This document shows positions 9,098-18,575 of a DNA stretch of 64,000 nucleotides, one piece after another (within the stretch, counting starts at the first letter, position 1; each line of letters opens with the position of its first letter). The notes under the pieces were generated by a model, which was not told the DNA's origin, did no database searches, and worked only from the letters and a program-made list of their open reading frames with translations. The DNA is from DATFVJ01 sp963820395 (GTDB taxonomy: Bacteria > Actinomycetota > Actinomycetes > Streptosporangiales > Streptosporangiaceae): positions 115,888 through 179,887 of the forward strand of contig CAWGAE010000029.1 of NCBI GenBank assembly GCA_963820395.1. Direction: 5' to 3'. The translations under genes and the position numbers were made by a program.

Positions 9098-9967
9098 ATG
9101 CCCACTGACAGCATGAATCCGGCAACAGCGGTCACCTGGGGACCCTTCATTCAGGCTGCCTACGATCAGTTCGTCAGTGATCCCGGTCAGAGCAATCCGG
9201 CCGCGATCAGGAACATGCCCGCTGGCTATAGGCTGGTGCGGACGATTCAGATGTCCGACTTCTTCGGTTCCGAGCAGTCGCGTGTCTGCTACGGTTTCGT
9301 AGCTGTGGGCGGTGAACCCGAGACCGCGGTGGTTGCGTTGCGCGGTACAGCAACCGTCGTCGAATGGTGGGATGACCTGCGTTGGGACCTGGTGCCGTTC
9401 GCCCAGGTTTCCAGCGGCGGAAAAGTCGCTCAAGGCTTCTTAGACATCTACAGCACGTTTGGCACCATGACCCCGGGCCAGCAACAGAGCCCGCGGGCGT
9501 CGAGCACCTTCGCCGCCGACGTTGCGCGAGCGGTCGCCGACGGTCTTGCGGCCGATCTTGATCCTGCGCTGCCAACGGTGGTATGCGGCCATAGCCTGGG
9601 TGGCGCGCTGTCGACTCTTCTGGTCGCGGACATGGCCGCGAACACGCCGCTGACACCCCAGGCATGGACATTCGCCTCACCTCGGGTGGGAGACGCGGCC
9701 TTCGCCGGACGCTACGGCGGTCTCAGCGGTGTGTCCTGGCGGATCTACAATCAAGCCGACATCGTCCCGTACTTTCCAGTTGATGCCTCGGATCACTACC
9801 AGCCCGTCACCGCCGGGTATGCGATCAACTCCCTGACGTACGCGCGTTGGAGCCTAGGCTGCGCCCACGCGCTGAACACCTACCTGCACATGCTGTCGGC
9901 TGCCACGGTGCCGTTGAATCCGGGGTGCAGGCTCGCCGTAACCCGCGAGCCGCAGGCTCACACGTAG
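9098..9967 (+). CDS. class 3 lipase-like alpha/beta hydrolase
   Basis: 289 residues, resembling fungal-type class 3 triacylglycerol lipases. The nucleophile elbow is VCGHSLGGAL (~166-175), the oxyanion region is VVALRGTATVVEWWDDL, the catalytic Asp is likely in NQADIVPYFP and the His in the CAHALNTYLHML region. FASPRVGDAAFA is a family hallmark. No signal peptide is visible, so it may act in the cytosol or be exported by another route. GAGGACACGAC precedes the ATG. Substrate is unknown; ester lipids are likely. Confidence 0.85.
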   Translation: MPTDSMNPATAVTWGPFIQAAYDQFVSDPGQSNPAAIRNMPAGYRLVRTIQMSDFFGSEQSRVCYGFVAVGGEPETAVVALRGTATVVEWWDDLRWDLVPFAQVSSGGKVAQGFLDIYSTFGTMTPGQQQSPRASSTFAADVARAVADGLAADLDPALPTVVCGHSLGGALSTLLVADMAANTPLTPQAWTFASPRVGDAAFAGRYGGLSGVSWRIYNQADIVPYFPVDASDHYQPVTAGYAINSLTYARWSLGCAHALNTYLHMLSAATVPLNPGCRLAVTREPQAHT

Positions 9968-10189
9968 CCGGCGCCAGGCCACGGGACACGTCAAGGACGC
10001 ATCCGATCACCGTGGCGGCTGGCCTTTGCGGCGCCCGGCGCTTGCTGCCGGGATGAGGAGCAGACGCTGCACTCTTGCGCGCTCCCCGTGCCAAGGGCGG
10101 GGTCGTCGGCATGCTGGCCGTGATCGGGAGGAACAAAGCGGGCGGCGCACGACGGGAGCGAGACGACGCCTGTCTGCGAAGCTTCACCT

Positions 10190-10960
10190 ATGAGCTTTCA
10201 CCGCAGCGACGATGGACCGTTGGCAATCCTCACCCTGGATCATGGCAAACTCAACCTCTTCGACCAGATCGTGATCGACTCCCTCGATGCGGAGACGCGA
10301 GAGCTGGCCGCAAATCCTCCTCGCGGGCTGCTCATCCGCGCTAAAGGACAGGTAGTCTCGGGCGGCGTTGACGTCAATATGTTCCACGGGCTCACGCCGG
10401 ACGCTGGCGGGCAGCTGTGGCAACGCTTGCTCGAGATCATCTGGCGGGTGGAGGAACTGCCGTGTCCTACGATCTTCGCCAGCCACGCGCTGTGTCTAAC
10501 AGCCGCGTTCGAGCTCAGCCTCGCCTGCGACTTGCTTCTCGCAGCTCAATCGGCCAGGTTCGGCCTGGTCGAGGTGGTTGTCGGCCTTACCCCGTCAATG
10601 GGCGGTCCCCAGCGCCTCACGGAGCGTGCCGGGGCCGCGCGAGCTAAGCAGCTCATCTACACCGGTGGGCTGTTCGACGCGGCAACCCTAGAGCGGTGGA
10701 ACGTGGTCAACCGGGTGTGGCCCGACGACAGCTTCGACGGAGCGGCTCACGCCTTCGCGCTGCGCCTTTCCAACGGCCCCACGCAAGCCCACGCAGCGAC
10801 CAAGCAGATCGTGCGTACACAGGTCGAGCAGGGAACGCGCGCCGCCGACGCGATCGTGCCCGTGGTGTCTGGCCGGCTGTTCGCTACCAAGGACCTGAGG
10901 AACGCGGTTGATTCCTTCCTGCGTGATGGTCCGGGCCGGGCGACGTACGAAGGCCGGTAA
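10190..10960 (+). CDS. enoyl-CoA hydratase/isomerase (crotonase) family protein
   Basis: 256 residues, the usual single-domain crotonase length. The N-terminal beta sheet (LAILTLDHGKLNLFDQ), GQVVSGGVDVNMF (first oxyanion segment) and the CDLLLAAQSARFGLVEVVVG block are diagnostic. The residues normally acting as acid/base glutamates in hydratases are not both evident (SHALCLTAAFELSLACD and VVVGLTPSMGG), so an isomerase, hydrolase or other crotonase reaction is possible. The ribosome binding site is weak. No beta-oxidation partner is adjacent; the nearest is the 3-hydroxyacyl-CoA dehydrogenase at 12951-14741. Confidence 0.85.
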   Translation: MSFHRSDDGPLAILTLDHGKLNLFDQIVIDSLDAETRELAANPPRGLLIRAKGQVVSGGVDVNMFHGLTPDAGGQLWQRLLEIIWRVEELPCPTIFASHALCLTAAFELSLACDLLLAAQSARFGLVEVVVGLTPSMGGPQRLTERAGAARAKQLIYTGGLFDAATLERWNVVNRVWPDDSFDGAAHAFALRLSNGPTQAHAATKQIVRTQVEQGTRAADAIVPVVSGRLFATKDLRNAVDSFLRDGPGRATYEGR

Positions 10961-11487
10961 TGGCCTTGATCAACCGCCGGGTGGTGGATCGACCACCAGT
11001 CGCCACCGCCGTCGCAGTTGACGACGCCAGGCTCACAATTCAATCAACAACCAACGGCGCGGGTTGTCCCGGTTGGTCCGCACTCCCCGGCAGGAGCTGC
11101 GAGATCATGCGCGAACGCGTGGACGCCGATGGCATCGCCCGGCGGCCAGCGCACCGGGGCCCACTGATCGTTGATCGATAACTTGCCCGCGGTCTCCAGC
11201 AGCGGCATCAGCGTGGTGAAGGCGCCGGTATCGCTGCCGGTCCGCCACAACCACGAACGTCCCCGCCTGCTATCGGCTGCTGACCAGCGCCAGGCGCCGC
11301 CCGTGGTTGGCACTGGCCAGCCAGTCATCGACCGCCACCCCGGCAACCGGCTCGCCGACGCCAGCCCGCCAGCCTGCCTGGGGCAGCCTGCTGGGGCAGC
11401 CTGGAGACTCCGCTCAACCATCAATGTTCACCCCCAAGGGGTGCTGTTAGTATCGTCCCCTGCAGCCCAGGTGCTAGGGGGCGAGCC
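10961..11487. other. intergenic with a weak minus-strand open frame
   Basis: A minus-strand frame at 11044-11424 could encode 126 residues containing GAFTTLMPLLETAGKLSIND, but it has Arg/Trp-rich flanks typical of shadow frames and a competing frame with an internal stop. CTGGGGCAGC is directly repeated at about 11379-11403. I cannot support a gene here. Confidence 0.25.
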
Positions 11488-12627
11488 GTGGTGACCACTG
11501 ATTTGCTGGTCATCGGTGCGGGACCATACGGTCTTTCCGTGGCGGCCCACGCCGTCGAGCGGGGAATCGACACGGTGGCGGTCGGTCACCCGATGGCGTT
11601 CTGGCGTGAGTGCATGCCCGAGGGAATGTTCCTGCGCTCCGGCCCCGACTGGCACCTCGACGCGTCCGGCACGCATACCTTGCGGGCTTACCTCGCCGAG
11701 CACGCGATCCGCCCGGATGACGTCGATCCGATCCCGGTCGGCCTGTTCATCGATTACGCCGAGTGGTTCCGCGCGGCCAAGGGCGTCGACGTCCGGCCGG
11801 AGGTTGTCACCTCACTCCGCAAGGCCGGCGGGCATTTCGAGGCGGTGCTTGACAGCGGCGAGCAGGTCACCGCCAGCGCAGTGCTGGCTGCTCCCGGGGT
11901 CCGCCACTTCACCAGCATCCCGGATTGGGCGGCCGCGGTCCCTTCCCGGCAGTCCTCGCACACCTGCGAGCTGGTCTGCTTCGACCGGCTGTCGGGCACG
12001 CGGGTACTGATCATCGGGGGCCGGCAGAGCGCCTATGAGTGGGCCGCGTTACTCGCGGAACACGGCGCCCGGCGCATCGACATTGTCCACCGCCACGAGG
12101 TGCCGCGCTTCGAACGGGTCAGCTGGGCGTTCGTCGACGAGTACACGGACGCCACATTGCGGGTGCGCGGGTGGTGGCGGCGGCTGCCCGCGTCGCAGCA
12201 GGCGGCCATCGAGCGGCGATTCTGGGAGGCCGGCCGGCGGACGCTCGAATACTGGCTGTCGCCGCGGCTTCGGCGCGGCCCGATAACGCCGTGGCCGGGT
12301 ACCGAGGTGGTGCACGCCGCTGTCCCCGCCGCCGACGGCACGATCACCGTCACGCTGTCCAACGGGGAGCGCCTCGGCGTGGATTATGTTGTCTTCGCAA
12401 CCGGCTACCGCGCCGATCTGTCGCGAGTCCCCTACCTGTCCGGAGTCCTCGACGGGATCAAGCTTGCCGACGGACTGCCGATGCTCGGCGAAGGCTTCTG
12501 CACGTCGCTTGACGGGCTGTACGTGACCGGGTTTCCCGCGGCCCGCGCGTTCGGCCCGTTCCTCGGGTTCGCCGCCGGCACGCCGGCGGCGGCCACGCTC
12601 ATCGTGGACGACCTGCTGACCCGGTAG
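11488..12627 (+). CDS. FMO-like FAD/NAD(P)-binding oxidoreductase
   Basis: 379 residues. The N-terminal FAD Rossmann motif is LLVIGAGPYGLSVAAHA (~6-22). A second dinucleotide motif, VLIIGGRQSAYEWAALLAE (~171-190), would bind NADPH. VDYVVFATGYRADLSR is the ATG motif of flavin monooxygenase-like proteins, and a final GLYVTGFPAARAFGP closes the FAD site. WRECMPEGMFLRSGPDW is typical of actinobacterial members related to lysine/ornithine N-hydroxylases. GTG at 11488 or 11491 is the start; no clear binding site separates them. Substrate unknown. Confidence 0.82.
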   Translation: MVTTDLLVIGAGPYGLSVAAHAVERGIDTVAVGHPMAFWRECMPEGMFLRSGPDWHLDASGTHTLRAYLAEHAIRPDDVDPIPVGLFIDYAEWFRAAKGVDVRPEVVTSLRKAGGHFEAVLDSGEQVTASAVLAAPGVRHFTSIPDWAAAVPSRQSSHTCELVCFDRLSGTRVLIIGGRQSAYEWAALLAEHGARRIDIVHRHEVPRFERVSWAFVDEYTDATLRVRGWWRRLPASQQAAIERRFWEAGRRTLEYWLSPRLRRGPITPWPGTEVVHAAVPAADGTITVTLSNGERLGVDYVVFATGYRADLSRVPYLSGVLDGIKLADGLPMLGEGFCTSLDGLYVTGFPAARAFGPFLGFAAGTPAAATLIVDDLLTR

Positions 12628-12950
12628 GCGCGGACGGCCATGGGCAGCCCCGTCGTGCATGTCAGGTTGGCAGCAAATCGGCATCTGGCCGGGCCCGGCC
12701 GGCATCAGGTGGTCGGCATCGGGTGGTCGGCCGGCGAGTTCCTGGCCCTCCGGATACCTTTCCAGCGCGCGCTGCCCGCACCGCCGAGTACGTACCCGGC
12801 ATGCGCCGGTGGCACGACGACAACTCCACCCACCGGGCAGAGTGCGTCCATCCGAGGCAGCGGTGCGTTACCCGAAGCCCGCGCGGGGCCGACGCATCCT
12901 CGTGCTGGTCGGCGGGAACACTGACGCCGCTCGTGGCAGCTGCCTGATGG
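12628..12950. other. convergent intergenic, no gene recognised
   Basis: 323 bases lie between the convergent flavoprotein and 3-hydroxyacyl-CoA dehydrogenase genes. Short open frames exist on the plus strand but none has a ribosome binding site or recognisable sequence. A GGTGGTCGGC motif is repeated around 12709-12732. No clear terminator hairpin with a T-tract was seen. Confidence 0.3.
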
Positions 12951-14741
12951 TCAGCGGGCGGTGTAATCGCGGAAGCCGCGGCCCACCTTCTTGCCCAGGT
13001 ACCCGGCGGTGACCAGGTGTTCCAGCAGCGGCGCCGGCGCGAAACCGGGCTCCCGGGCCTCCAGGTACAGCTCGCGCTGGATGGCCAGCGAGACGTCGAG
13101 GCCGACGATGTCCAGCAGTTGGAACGGCCCCATCGGGTACCCGCAGCCCAGCTTCATCGCGTCGTCGATGCCGTCGATCGTCGAGTACGACGACTCCAGC
13201 ATCCGCACCGCGTCGTTGAGGTACGGGAACAGCAGCGCGTTGACGATGAAGCCGGCCCGTTCCGCGCAGACGATGCCGGTCTTGCCCAGGCGCGCGCACA
13301 GCCCCCGGGTAACCGCGGTGGTCTCCGCCGACGTGCGGATCGTTCGTACCACCTCGACCAGTGGCATCAGCGGGGCCGGGTTGAAGAAGTGCAGCCCGAT
13401 AACCTTCGCCGGCCGGTTGGTCGCCATCGCGCACTCGATGATGGGCAGGCTGGACGTGGTGGTGGCGAGCAAGGCGCCGGGTTTGCAGATCTCGTCGAGG
13501 CTCGCGAAGAGTGCCTTCTTGACAGTCAGTTCCTCGACGACCGCCTCCACCACGAGATCGGCGTCGTTCAGCCGGTCCAGGGACGAGGTCCATGTCACGC
13601 GGGCCAGCGCCGCGTCGCGGTCCTCTTCGGTGATCTTGCCGCGCACGACCCCCTTGGTCATCGAGGCGGTCGCCGCGTCGCGCATCCGGGCTGCCTTCTC
13701 CTCGCCACGGGTGGCCACGACGACCTGGTAGCCGCCGCGGGCGAGCACCTCAACGATGCCGGTGGCCATCACGCCCGATCCGACCACGCCGACGGTCGCA
13801 ATCGACCGCGCGGCCTCCGCCGTACGCTCGCCGTCACCGCCCGGGGTCTGCTCGTCGGGCACCACGGCCGGCGAACCCGGCTTGGCGTAGGTGTAGAAGC
13901 CCCGGCCGGTCTTGCGGCCGAGCAGTCCGGCCGTGACCATCTGCTTGATCAGCGGCGCGGGCGCGTGCCGCCGGTCCCGGCCGCCGCTCCGGTACATGGT
14001 GTCCAGCATCTCGAACGCGACATCCACACCGATCAGGTCCACCAGCGCCAGCGGCCCCATCGGCAGGCCGGCGCCCAGCCTCATCGCCGCGTCGAGGTCC
14101 TCCCGGCCGACGTACCCGCTCTCGTACATGGTCACCGCGTGGTTGAGGTACCCGCACAGCAGCGCGTTGGCGATGAACCCGGGCCGGTCGCTGACCGTCA
14201 CCGCGACCTTGCCCAGCCGCTCGCACAGCGCCGCCACGTCCTCGATCACGTCCGGCGATGTCACCACGGTCCGGATCACCTCGACCAGCTTCATCACCGG
14301 CGCCGGGTTGAAGAAGTGCATCCCGACCACTTGGTTCGGGCGCCGGGTGGCGACCGAGATCTCGGTGACCGACAGCGTGGAGGTGCTCGTGGCCAGGATC
14401 GCCGAATCGGGGCAGATCCGGTCCAGCTCCGCGAAGATGCGCCGCTTGAGCTCCAGCTGCTCCGGCACCGTCTCGATGACCAGGTCGACCTCGCTGAACG
14501 CGTCCAGCCCCACGGCGAAGGTGACCCGTCCCAGCAGGGCGTCCCTCTCTGGCTCGGAGAGTTTGCCGCTGCTGACGGCCCGGTCAGTCGATTCGGTCAG
14601 GGTGGCCCGGCCCCGGTCCAGGGCTGCGTCATCCACCTCAGCGGCGATCACATCGATGCCGCTGCGGGCGAAGACCTCAACGATCCCCGATCCCATGGTG
14701 CCCAGGCTTACCACTCCGACAGTCCGGATTTCACGCGCCAT
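12951..14741 (-). CDS. tandem-domain 3-hydroxyacyl-CoA dehydrogenase (two FadB2-like units fused)
   Basis: 596 residues, about twice a normal 3-hydroxybutyryl-CoA dehydrogenase (~285-300). Each half has its own NAD fold and C-terminal domain: unit 1 TVGVVSLGTMGSGIVEVFAR and GMHFFNPAPVMKLVEV; unit 2 TVGVVGSGVMATGIVEVLAR and GLHFFNPAPLMPLVEV. Both retain the catalytic His/Asn region and a C-terminal GRKTGRGF or GKKVGRGF motif. Unit 1 lacks the first Gly of the nucleotide-binding GxGxxG. An AAGGAGG lies between GTG 14762 and ATG 14741, so I chose 14741. The enzyme would oxidise 3-hydroxyacyl-CoA with NAD(P) in fatty-acid or butanoate metabolism. Confidence 0.9.
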   Translation of the reverse strand: MAREIRTVGVVSLGTMGSGIVEVFARSGIDVIAAEVDDAALDRGRATLTESTDRAVSSGKLSEPERDALLGRVTFAVGLDAFSEVDLVIETVPEQLELKRRIFAELDRICPDSAILATSTSTLSVTEISVATRRPNQVVGMHFFNPAPVMKLVEVIRTVVTSPDVIEDVAALCERLGKVAVTVSDRPGFIANALLCGYLNHAVTMYESGYVGREDLDAAMRLGAGLPMGPLALVDLIGVDVAFEMLDTMYRSGGRDRRHAPAPLIKQMVTAGLLGRKTGRGFYTYAKPGSPAVVPDEQTPGGDGERTAEAARSIATVGVVGSGVMATGIVEVLARGGYQVVVATRGEEKAARMRDAATASMTKGVVRGKITEEDRDAALARVTWTSSLDRLNDADLVVEAVVEELTVKKALFASLDEICKPGALLATTTSSLPIIECAMATNRPAKVIGLHFFNPAPLMPLVEVVRTIRTSAETTAVTRGLCARLGKTGIVCAERAGFIVNALLFPYLNDAVRMLESSYSTIDGIDDAMKLGCGYPMGPFQLLDIVGLDVSLAIQRELYLEAREPGFAPAPLLEHLVTAGYLGKKVGRGFRDYTAR

Positions 14742-15198
14742 CGCCGTCTCCGCCTCCTTCACCGTCCTGGCCGCGATTCTGCCATGTCACCGTCGAGTCG
14801 GGTCGCAGTGGTACCCACGGTGACCGCGACCGCCGAGCGGCGCGGCGATGGCGGGCATCGCGATGATCGCGTTGCCGGCGCCGCTGGCCGATCGGCGGGC
14901 CGCTGGCCGAACGCCGCGCCAGGGCCAGCAGGGGACCGGGCCAGCAACACCAGGTTCGCGGCTGGGCCGAGCACCTCGGCCGCTCGCCTGCGCCGCGTGT
15001 CGAGTTTGACGCCCTGTCCGGCCCTGACCACGCCAACTCGTAGCTGACACATCGTCCGTAACGACGAAGAAGCGTAGGGGCCTGTCCCTGCGTACCCGAA
15101 CCAGGCCGCCCGGTCAGCGTTGTCGGCGGGAGCGGCAGCGGCTCGCACGCAGACCAGCGTGCGCGGGAGATCAAGATGGCTTTCCGGTCGTCCCGCCA
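14742..15198. other. intergenic, no gene recognised
   Basis: 457 bases separate two minus-strand genes. Several overlapping open frames are present only because of high GC; none has a plausible start site or family resemblance. The 3-hydroxyacyl-CoA dehydrogenase promoter must lie here if it is not co-transcribed with anything upstream. Confidence 0.3.
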
Positions 15199-16413
15199 TC
15201 AGGGGGTGCCCAGGGTGTCGTCCAGCCAGTCGCAGATCCGGGCCAGGGCGAGGCGCTGCGCGCCTACCTGGCAGTGGGCGTCGGCGCCTTCTTCCTCGGT
15301 GAACTCCAGGAAGGTCTTGGGCCAGGTCAGGTGGTCGAAGAGTTGCCTGGCCTGGCCGGCGAAGAACAGGTCGCCAGTGCCGTCGCAGATCAGCGCCGGG
15401 CAGGCGATCTTCTCGGCGATCCCGTCGCGCAGGTGGTAGTCGAGAAACGCGGCGGACGCCTTACGCGGCGAAGAGGCCCCGAATACGTACTGGGCCTGGT
15501 CCATCGCCCACCGCATCACCGGGTTGGCCTCGGCGCGCCGGGCGATCTCGGCATCCAGCTCCGGATCGTCATCGGCGCGCAACCGACGCTCAAGATCGGG
15601 GTCGTCGCCGGCGCCGCTGCGCACGGTCAGGCTCATGTCGTAGACGCCGTCGACGGCGATAACGGCGGCCAGCCGGTGTTCGAAGGCGGCGGCCCGCGGC
15701 GCTAGCAGGCCGCCCATGCTCACACCCCACAGCGCGATTTTCTCGCCGTCGACCTCGGGCAGCGTACGGGCGAAGTCGATGACCGGGCCGACGACGTTCT
15801 CCCAGTCAGGCCGGAACACCAGGCCCTGGTGGTGGATCGGGCCGGGCTGCCCGGGGCCGTCGAAGGTCAGCACGGTGTAGCCACGCTCGACGGCCGCAGC
15901 CGCGCCCTGGAAGTGCAGCTCCTCCGCCGAGCCGTCAAACCCGCTGTGCATGATCACCGTCGGGTGCGGAACACCGGATCCATCCACCCGGTACAGATAG
16001 CCGGGCAGCGTGGTGTTCTCGTAGGGGATCGTTACTGGCTGCACCGGCAGGGTGAAAAGCGCCGCCGCTGCCCGGAAGCATTCGACGCCGCGGTCGTAGG
16101 CGTGATAGTGACGAGGGTCGTCCGGATGACCGTGCAGGAAGAACTCGGCCGACCGGAAATAGTTGGACGCGCGCAGCAACCCATCGCGCGCGCTCACCCG
16201 GTGACCCGCGCGCAGCGCGTCGCGGGCCTCCGCGGCGAGCTCGTCCGCGGCCGCCAGCCAGGCGTTATACCAGCTGTCGTAATCGCCTTCGGTGATCCGC
16301 CCGGTGATCGCCACGACCTCGCCGAAGTCGGCGCCACCGTAGGCGATGTGCGAGAACGAGCGCAGCGTCTCGTACCAGAATTCCGCGTCCCCTGGAAACA
16401 GGATCTGCCTCAC
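15199..16413 (-). CDS. alpha/beta hydrolase, FrsA/pseudooxynicotine-hydrolase-like
   Basis: 404 residues. The N-terminal ~140 residues are a helical lid (AEFWYETLRSFSHIAYGGAD and ARDGLLRASNYFRSAEFFLH), typical of the family containing 2,6-dihydroxypseudooxynicotine hydrolase, which cleaves C-C bonds. The catalytic domain has the nucleophile WGVSMGG (~234-240), Asp in ICDGTGDLFF and His in EEEGADAHCQVG. GTG at 16413 follows AAGGAGGAG. It could be a C-C hydrolase, esterase or peptidase-like hydrolase; the substrate cannot be told. Confidence 0.82.
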   Translation of the reverse strand: MRQILFPGDAEFWYETLRSFSHIAYGGADFGEVVAITGRITEGDYDSWYNAWLAAADELAAEARDALRAGHRVSARDGLLRASNYFRSAEFFLHGHPDDPRHYHAYDRGVECFRAAAALFTLPVQPVTIPYENTTLPGYLYRVDGSGVPHPTVIMHSGFDGSAEELHFQGAAAAVERGYTVLTFDGPGQPGPIHHQGLVFRPDWENVVGPVIDFARTLPEVDGEKIALWGVSMGGLLAPRAAAFEHRLAAVIAVDGVYDMSLTVRSGAGDDPDLERRLRADDDPELDAEIARRAEANPVMRWAMDQAQYVFGASSPRKASAAFLDYHLRDGIAEKIACPALICDGTGDLFFAGQARQLFDHLTWPKTFLEFTEEEGADAHCQVGAQRLALARICDWLDDTLGTP

Positions 16414-16829
16414 CGTCAGCTCTCCTCCTTATTACCGGTCCCCGCGATCGACCTTATTACCATTCGGAGCCGTCAGCACGGTCACCCAGCACACTGCAAC
16501 CGCCGACCAGCACGGCGGATACTTGTACACCGGCAGCGGACCAGCCCAAGTCACTGAGTGTGATTCGGCTTCGGGCCCCGCCTGCGACCGGATCGCCGAG
16601 TAAGCGCTTGGTGGCTCGTCAGTACCGGGCTCGCCGCTGGCGCCCAGATTTACCATTCCGGTGCGGCATCCAACCCACGACCGGTCATTACGAATTCGGC
16701 CCGTGGCTATTCCAGCCAGTTCGCACAACAACGTCGAGCAGGTCACGCGGGTTCTGCTAATTTCTAGCACCCACGGGTGCTGGCTGGCGAAACCATGACT
16801 ACGAAGGAAGGAAACGTGGCACGGCGGTA
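16414..16829. other. intergenic, possible gene remnant
   Basis: A plus-strand frame ending at 16602 reads QHGGYLYTGSGPAQVTECDS and then ASGPACDRIAE with no start signal, which could be the tail of a lost secreted protein. Nothing else is recognisable up to the transposase remnant. Confidence 0.25.
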
Positions 16830-17016
16830 TCTCGCGGAGCTGCTCTTACCTGGTATCCCTTGTACGGCGGCTTGCCGCCCACGGCGAGCTGAGCCAGGGT
16901 GCCGCGCTGGCCCGGGGTCAGCTTCTGCTGGTCCTTCCGCAGCGCCCACATACCCGAGCCGAGGCCAGCGGCCTCGCCGGCCCGCCCGGCGGCGCGCAGC
17001 TCGCCGGCGATGCGGC
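16830..17016 (-). pseudogene. remnant of ISL3-family transposase
   Basis: The minus-strand peptide MWALRKDQQKLTPGQRGTLA with the following QLAVGGKPPYKGYQV matches the linker before the C-terminal half of ISL3 transposases. About 60 residues are left and no DDE residues. Its 5' edge coincides within a few bases with the point where the adjacent TfoX-like sequence stops. Confidence 0.6.
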
Positions 17017-17232
17017 GCGTCGAAGCGGACGCCATCGCCGGCTGCGATAAGCACATCGACTCGCTCCGCGGGAAGCTTCAGCACCAGCAGCCCGCGCACC
17101 AGCATCACAAAGATCTTGTTCTGGGAAGCGGAGAGCAGTCCGGCCGAATCCACCGCCCCGTGGCGGGGTGACCCCGGCACTGCCGACAAGCTCGTCAACA
17201 AGGTCATTGTAACGTTCTTCCGCCCGCGTCAC
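17017..17232 (-). pseudogene. remnant of TfoX/Sxy N-terminal domain protein
   Basis: Two minus-strand frames join into the pattern of a small TfoX-like protein: RAEERYNDLVDELVGSAGVT, then after a frame change PRHGAV-SAGLLSASQNKIFVML and VLKLPAERVDVLIAAGDGVR ending FDA. The normal C-terminal third (the KEW...W..L segment) is missing and replaced by transposase remnant. The protein was probably inactivated by insertion followed by decay. Confidence 0.6.
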
Positions 17233-17276
17233 CCCGACAGCCTCCTCGCCCACGCCGTCAGGGTAGACCCGCAGCC

Positions 17277-17804
17277 TCAGGACGTGAGCGGGACGAGATC
17301 GATGACGGCGGCGTTCCCTGGGCCCGAGATCAACAGGTTGACGATGGGAGTCATCCTCCCGCACCCGGTGAAGGGCGGCCGCTGGTATTGCCCGGCGAGG
17401 CGACCACCCCGCTCCAGCTTGAAGTCAGGCTTGGACCGCAGCGGCACAACGGCTTGAGTGGCCGTGCGGCATGAATCGCCGCTGATCACCGTTTGCCCGG
17501 CAACTTGGACAGCAGCGAGGATTGCGTCCACTGTCACCGTCGCGAACATCCGGCCTTCGTCGTCAATTCGGCCGATGACGGGGGAATCAGCCCGGATCTG
17601 TACGGTCGCGTTGAGGAGACTGGCCCCGAGGATCTTCCGCCTGATGGTGGCCGGGGCGAGGACGAAGTCCCCGGTGAAGAGGCCCGAGTCCAGATCCGCG
17701 TGGACCGCCAGCGACCCGCTCAAAGGTACTCGCAAGGAATTTCTGCGGACGGTCAGGAATCCCCGCACCGCGTACGCGATCTCGTACATGAGCATCCTTT
17801 TCAC
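17277..17804 (-). CDS. conserved hypothetical protein, beta-rich
   Basis: 175 residues, not assigned to a family with a known activity. The sequence is a succession of amphipathic beta strands (NSLRVPLSGSLAVHADLDSG, LFTGDFVLAPATIR, LLNATVQIRAD, VIGRIDDEGRMFATVTVDA), which suggests a beta-sandwich or lipocalin-like fold. There is no signal peptide or membrane segment. The start could be 17804 or the ATG at 17795. Its codon use matches a real actinobacterial gene and it is flanked by debris on one side. Function unknown. Confidence 0.6.
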   Translation of the reverse strand: MKRMLMYEIAYAVRGFLTVRRNSLRVPLSGSLAVHADLDSGLFTGDFVLAPATIRRKILGASLLNATVQIRADSPVIGRIDDEGRMFATVTVDAILAAVQVAGQTVISGDSCRTATQAVVPLRSKPDFKLERGGRLAGQYQRPPFTGCGRMTPIVNLLISGPGNAAVIDLVPLTS

Positions 17805-18344
17805 TGCTGTTAGTCGTGCCCGGCTGGCGCCCCGCAGGCCTTGACCAGCTTCCAGGACGCAACATGGCCAAAATCTAGCCGACCCGGCCCACGCGGGTAG
17901 ATCCGGACTGGCCAGACAGGAAACATGGCGGGTGCGCGGCCTGCTGGTGACGTCGGGACCAACTGACAGTGATCGGGCGTCCGCGCACGGGTATCGCGGC
18001 GCGCGGGGGCGGTGTGACGGCTTGAGTTCTCGGCGCTAGACAAGCCTGCGATCATTAGGGGGAGGTTCCCGGTGTTCGCGGCACCGGCGCCCACGGCCCG
18101 CCTGTGCGGGCCAGGCGCGAGCCAGGCCAGGCGGCGCCGGTCACGGAGGCGGGTTGCCTCCGGCCCGTCAGCACCTGGCCAGCACGCGGCATAAACGTCA
18201 GTCGGCTCGCGAACGCGACCAACCGCGGCGCTCGTCATTCTCCACACGCACGTCACAGGGGCCGCATCCGGTTTCCACGCCCAATCGCTTTCATTAGATC
18301 AAGCTCCGGATCGGCCGGGAACCCTGCCTTCAAGGAGGCCCAAG
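17805..18344. other. intergenic, no gene recognised
   Basis: 540 bases. A 7-bp stem with 4-nt loop (GGCCCGC/GCGGGCC, 18095-18112) lacks a T-tract. Just before the next small gene the stretch CAAGGAGGCCCAAG is a strong ribosome binding site. No other gene is visible on either strand. Confidence 0.3.
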
Positions 18345-18575
18345 ATGAGTCCCGTCCTGGCGACCACCCGTCGTCCTAGCCAGATCGCCGTTCGCGTGCT
18401 TCGCGCGCTCCGTCACACCCATGAGGACATGGCTTTCCTGTGGGAGAGGTCACTGACCCTGCCGCAGGCACCGCCACGGGCAAGCGCGCCGACTTGCCAC
18501 GCCCACTTACCGACCAAAGCCCAGCCCACTGACCACACCCACCCACCGACCACGGCGCAACCGCACACCTGGTGA
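18345..18575 (+). CDS. small hypothetical protein
   Basis: 76 residues starting at an ATG preceded by AAGGAGG at ideal spacing, the main reason to accept the gene. The first half (QIAVRVLRALRHTHEDMAFL) is predicted helical; the second half is Pro/Thr/His-rich with a loose repeat (HAHLPTKAQPTDHTHPPTTA), suggesting a disordered tail or decay by repeats. No family recognised. Confidence 0.45.
   Translation: MSPVLATTRRPSQIAVRVLRALRHTHEDMAFLWERSLTLPQAPPRASAPTCHAHLPTKAQPTDHTHPPTTAQPHTW

Noticed and set aside
13017..15047. 676-residue plus-strand frame antisense to the 3-hydroxyacyl-CoA dehydrogenase
   Set aside because: Shadow of a well-supported gene; His/Arg/Gly-rich and without domains.
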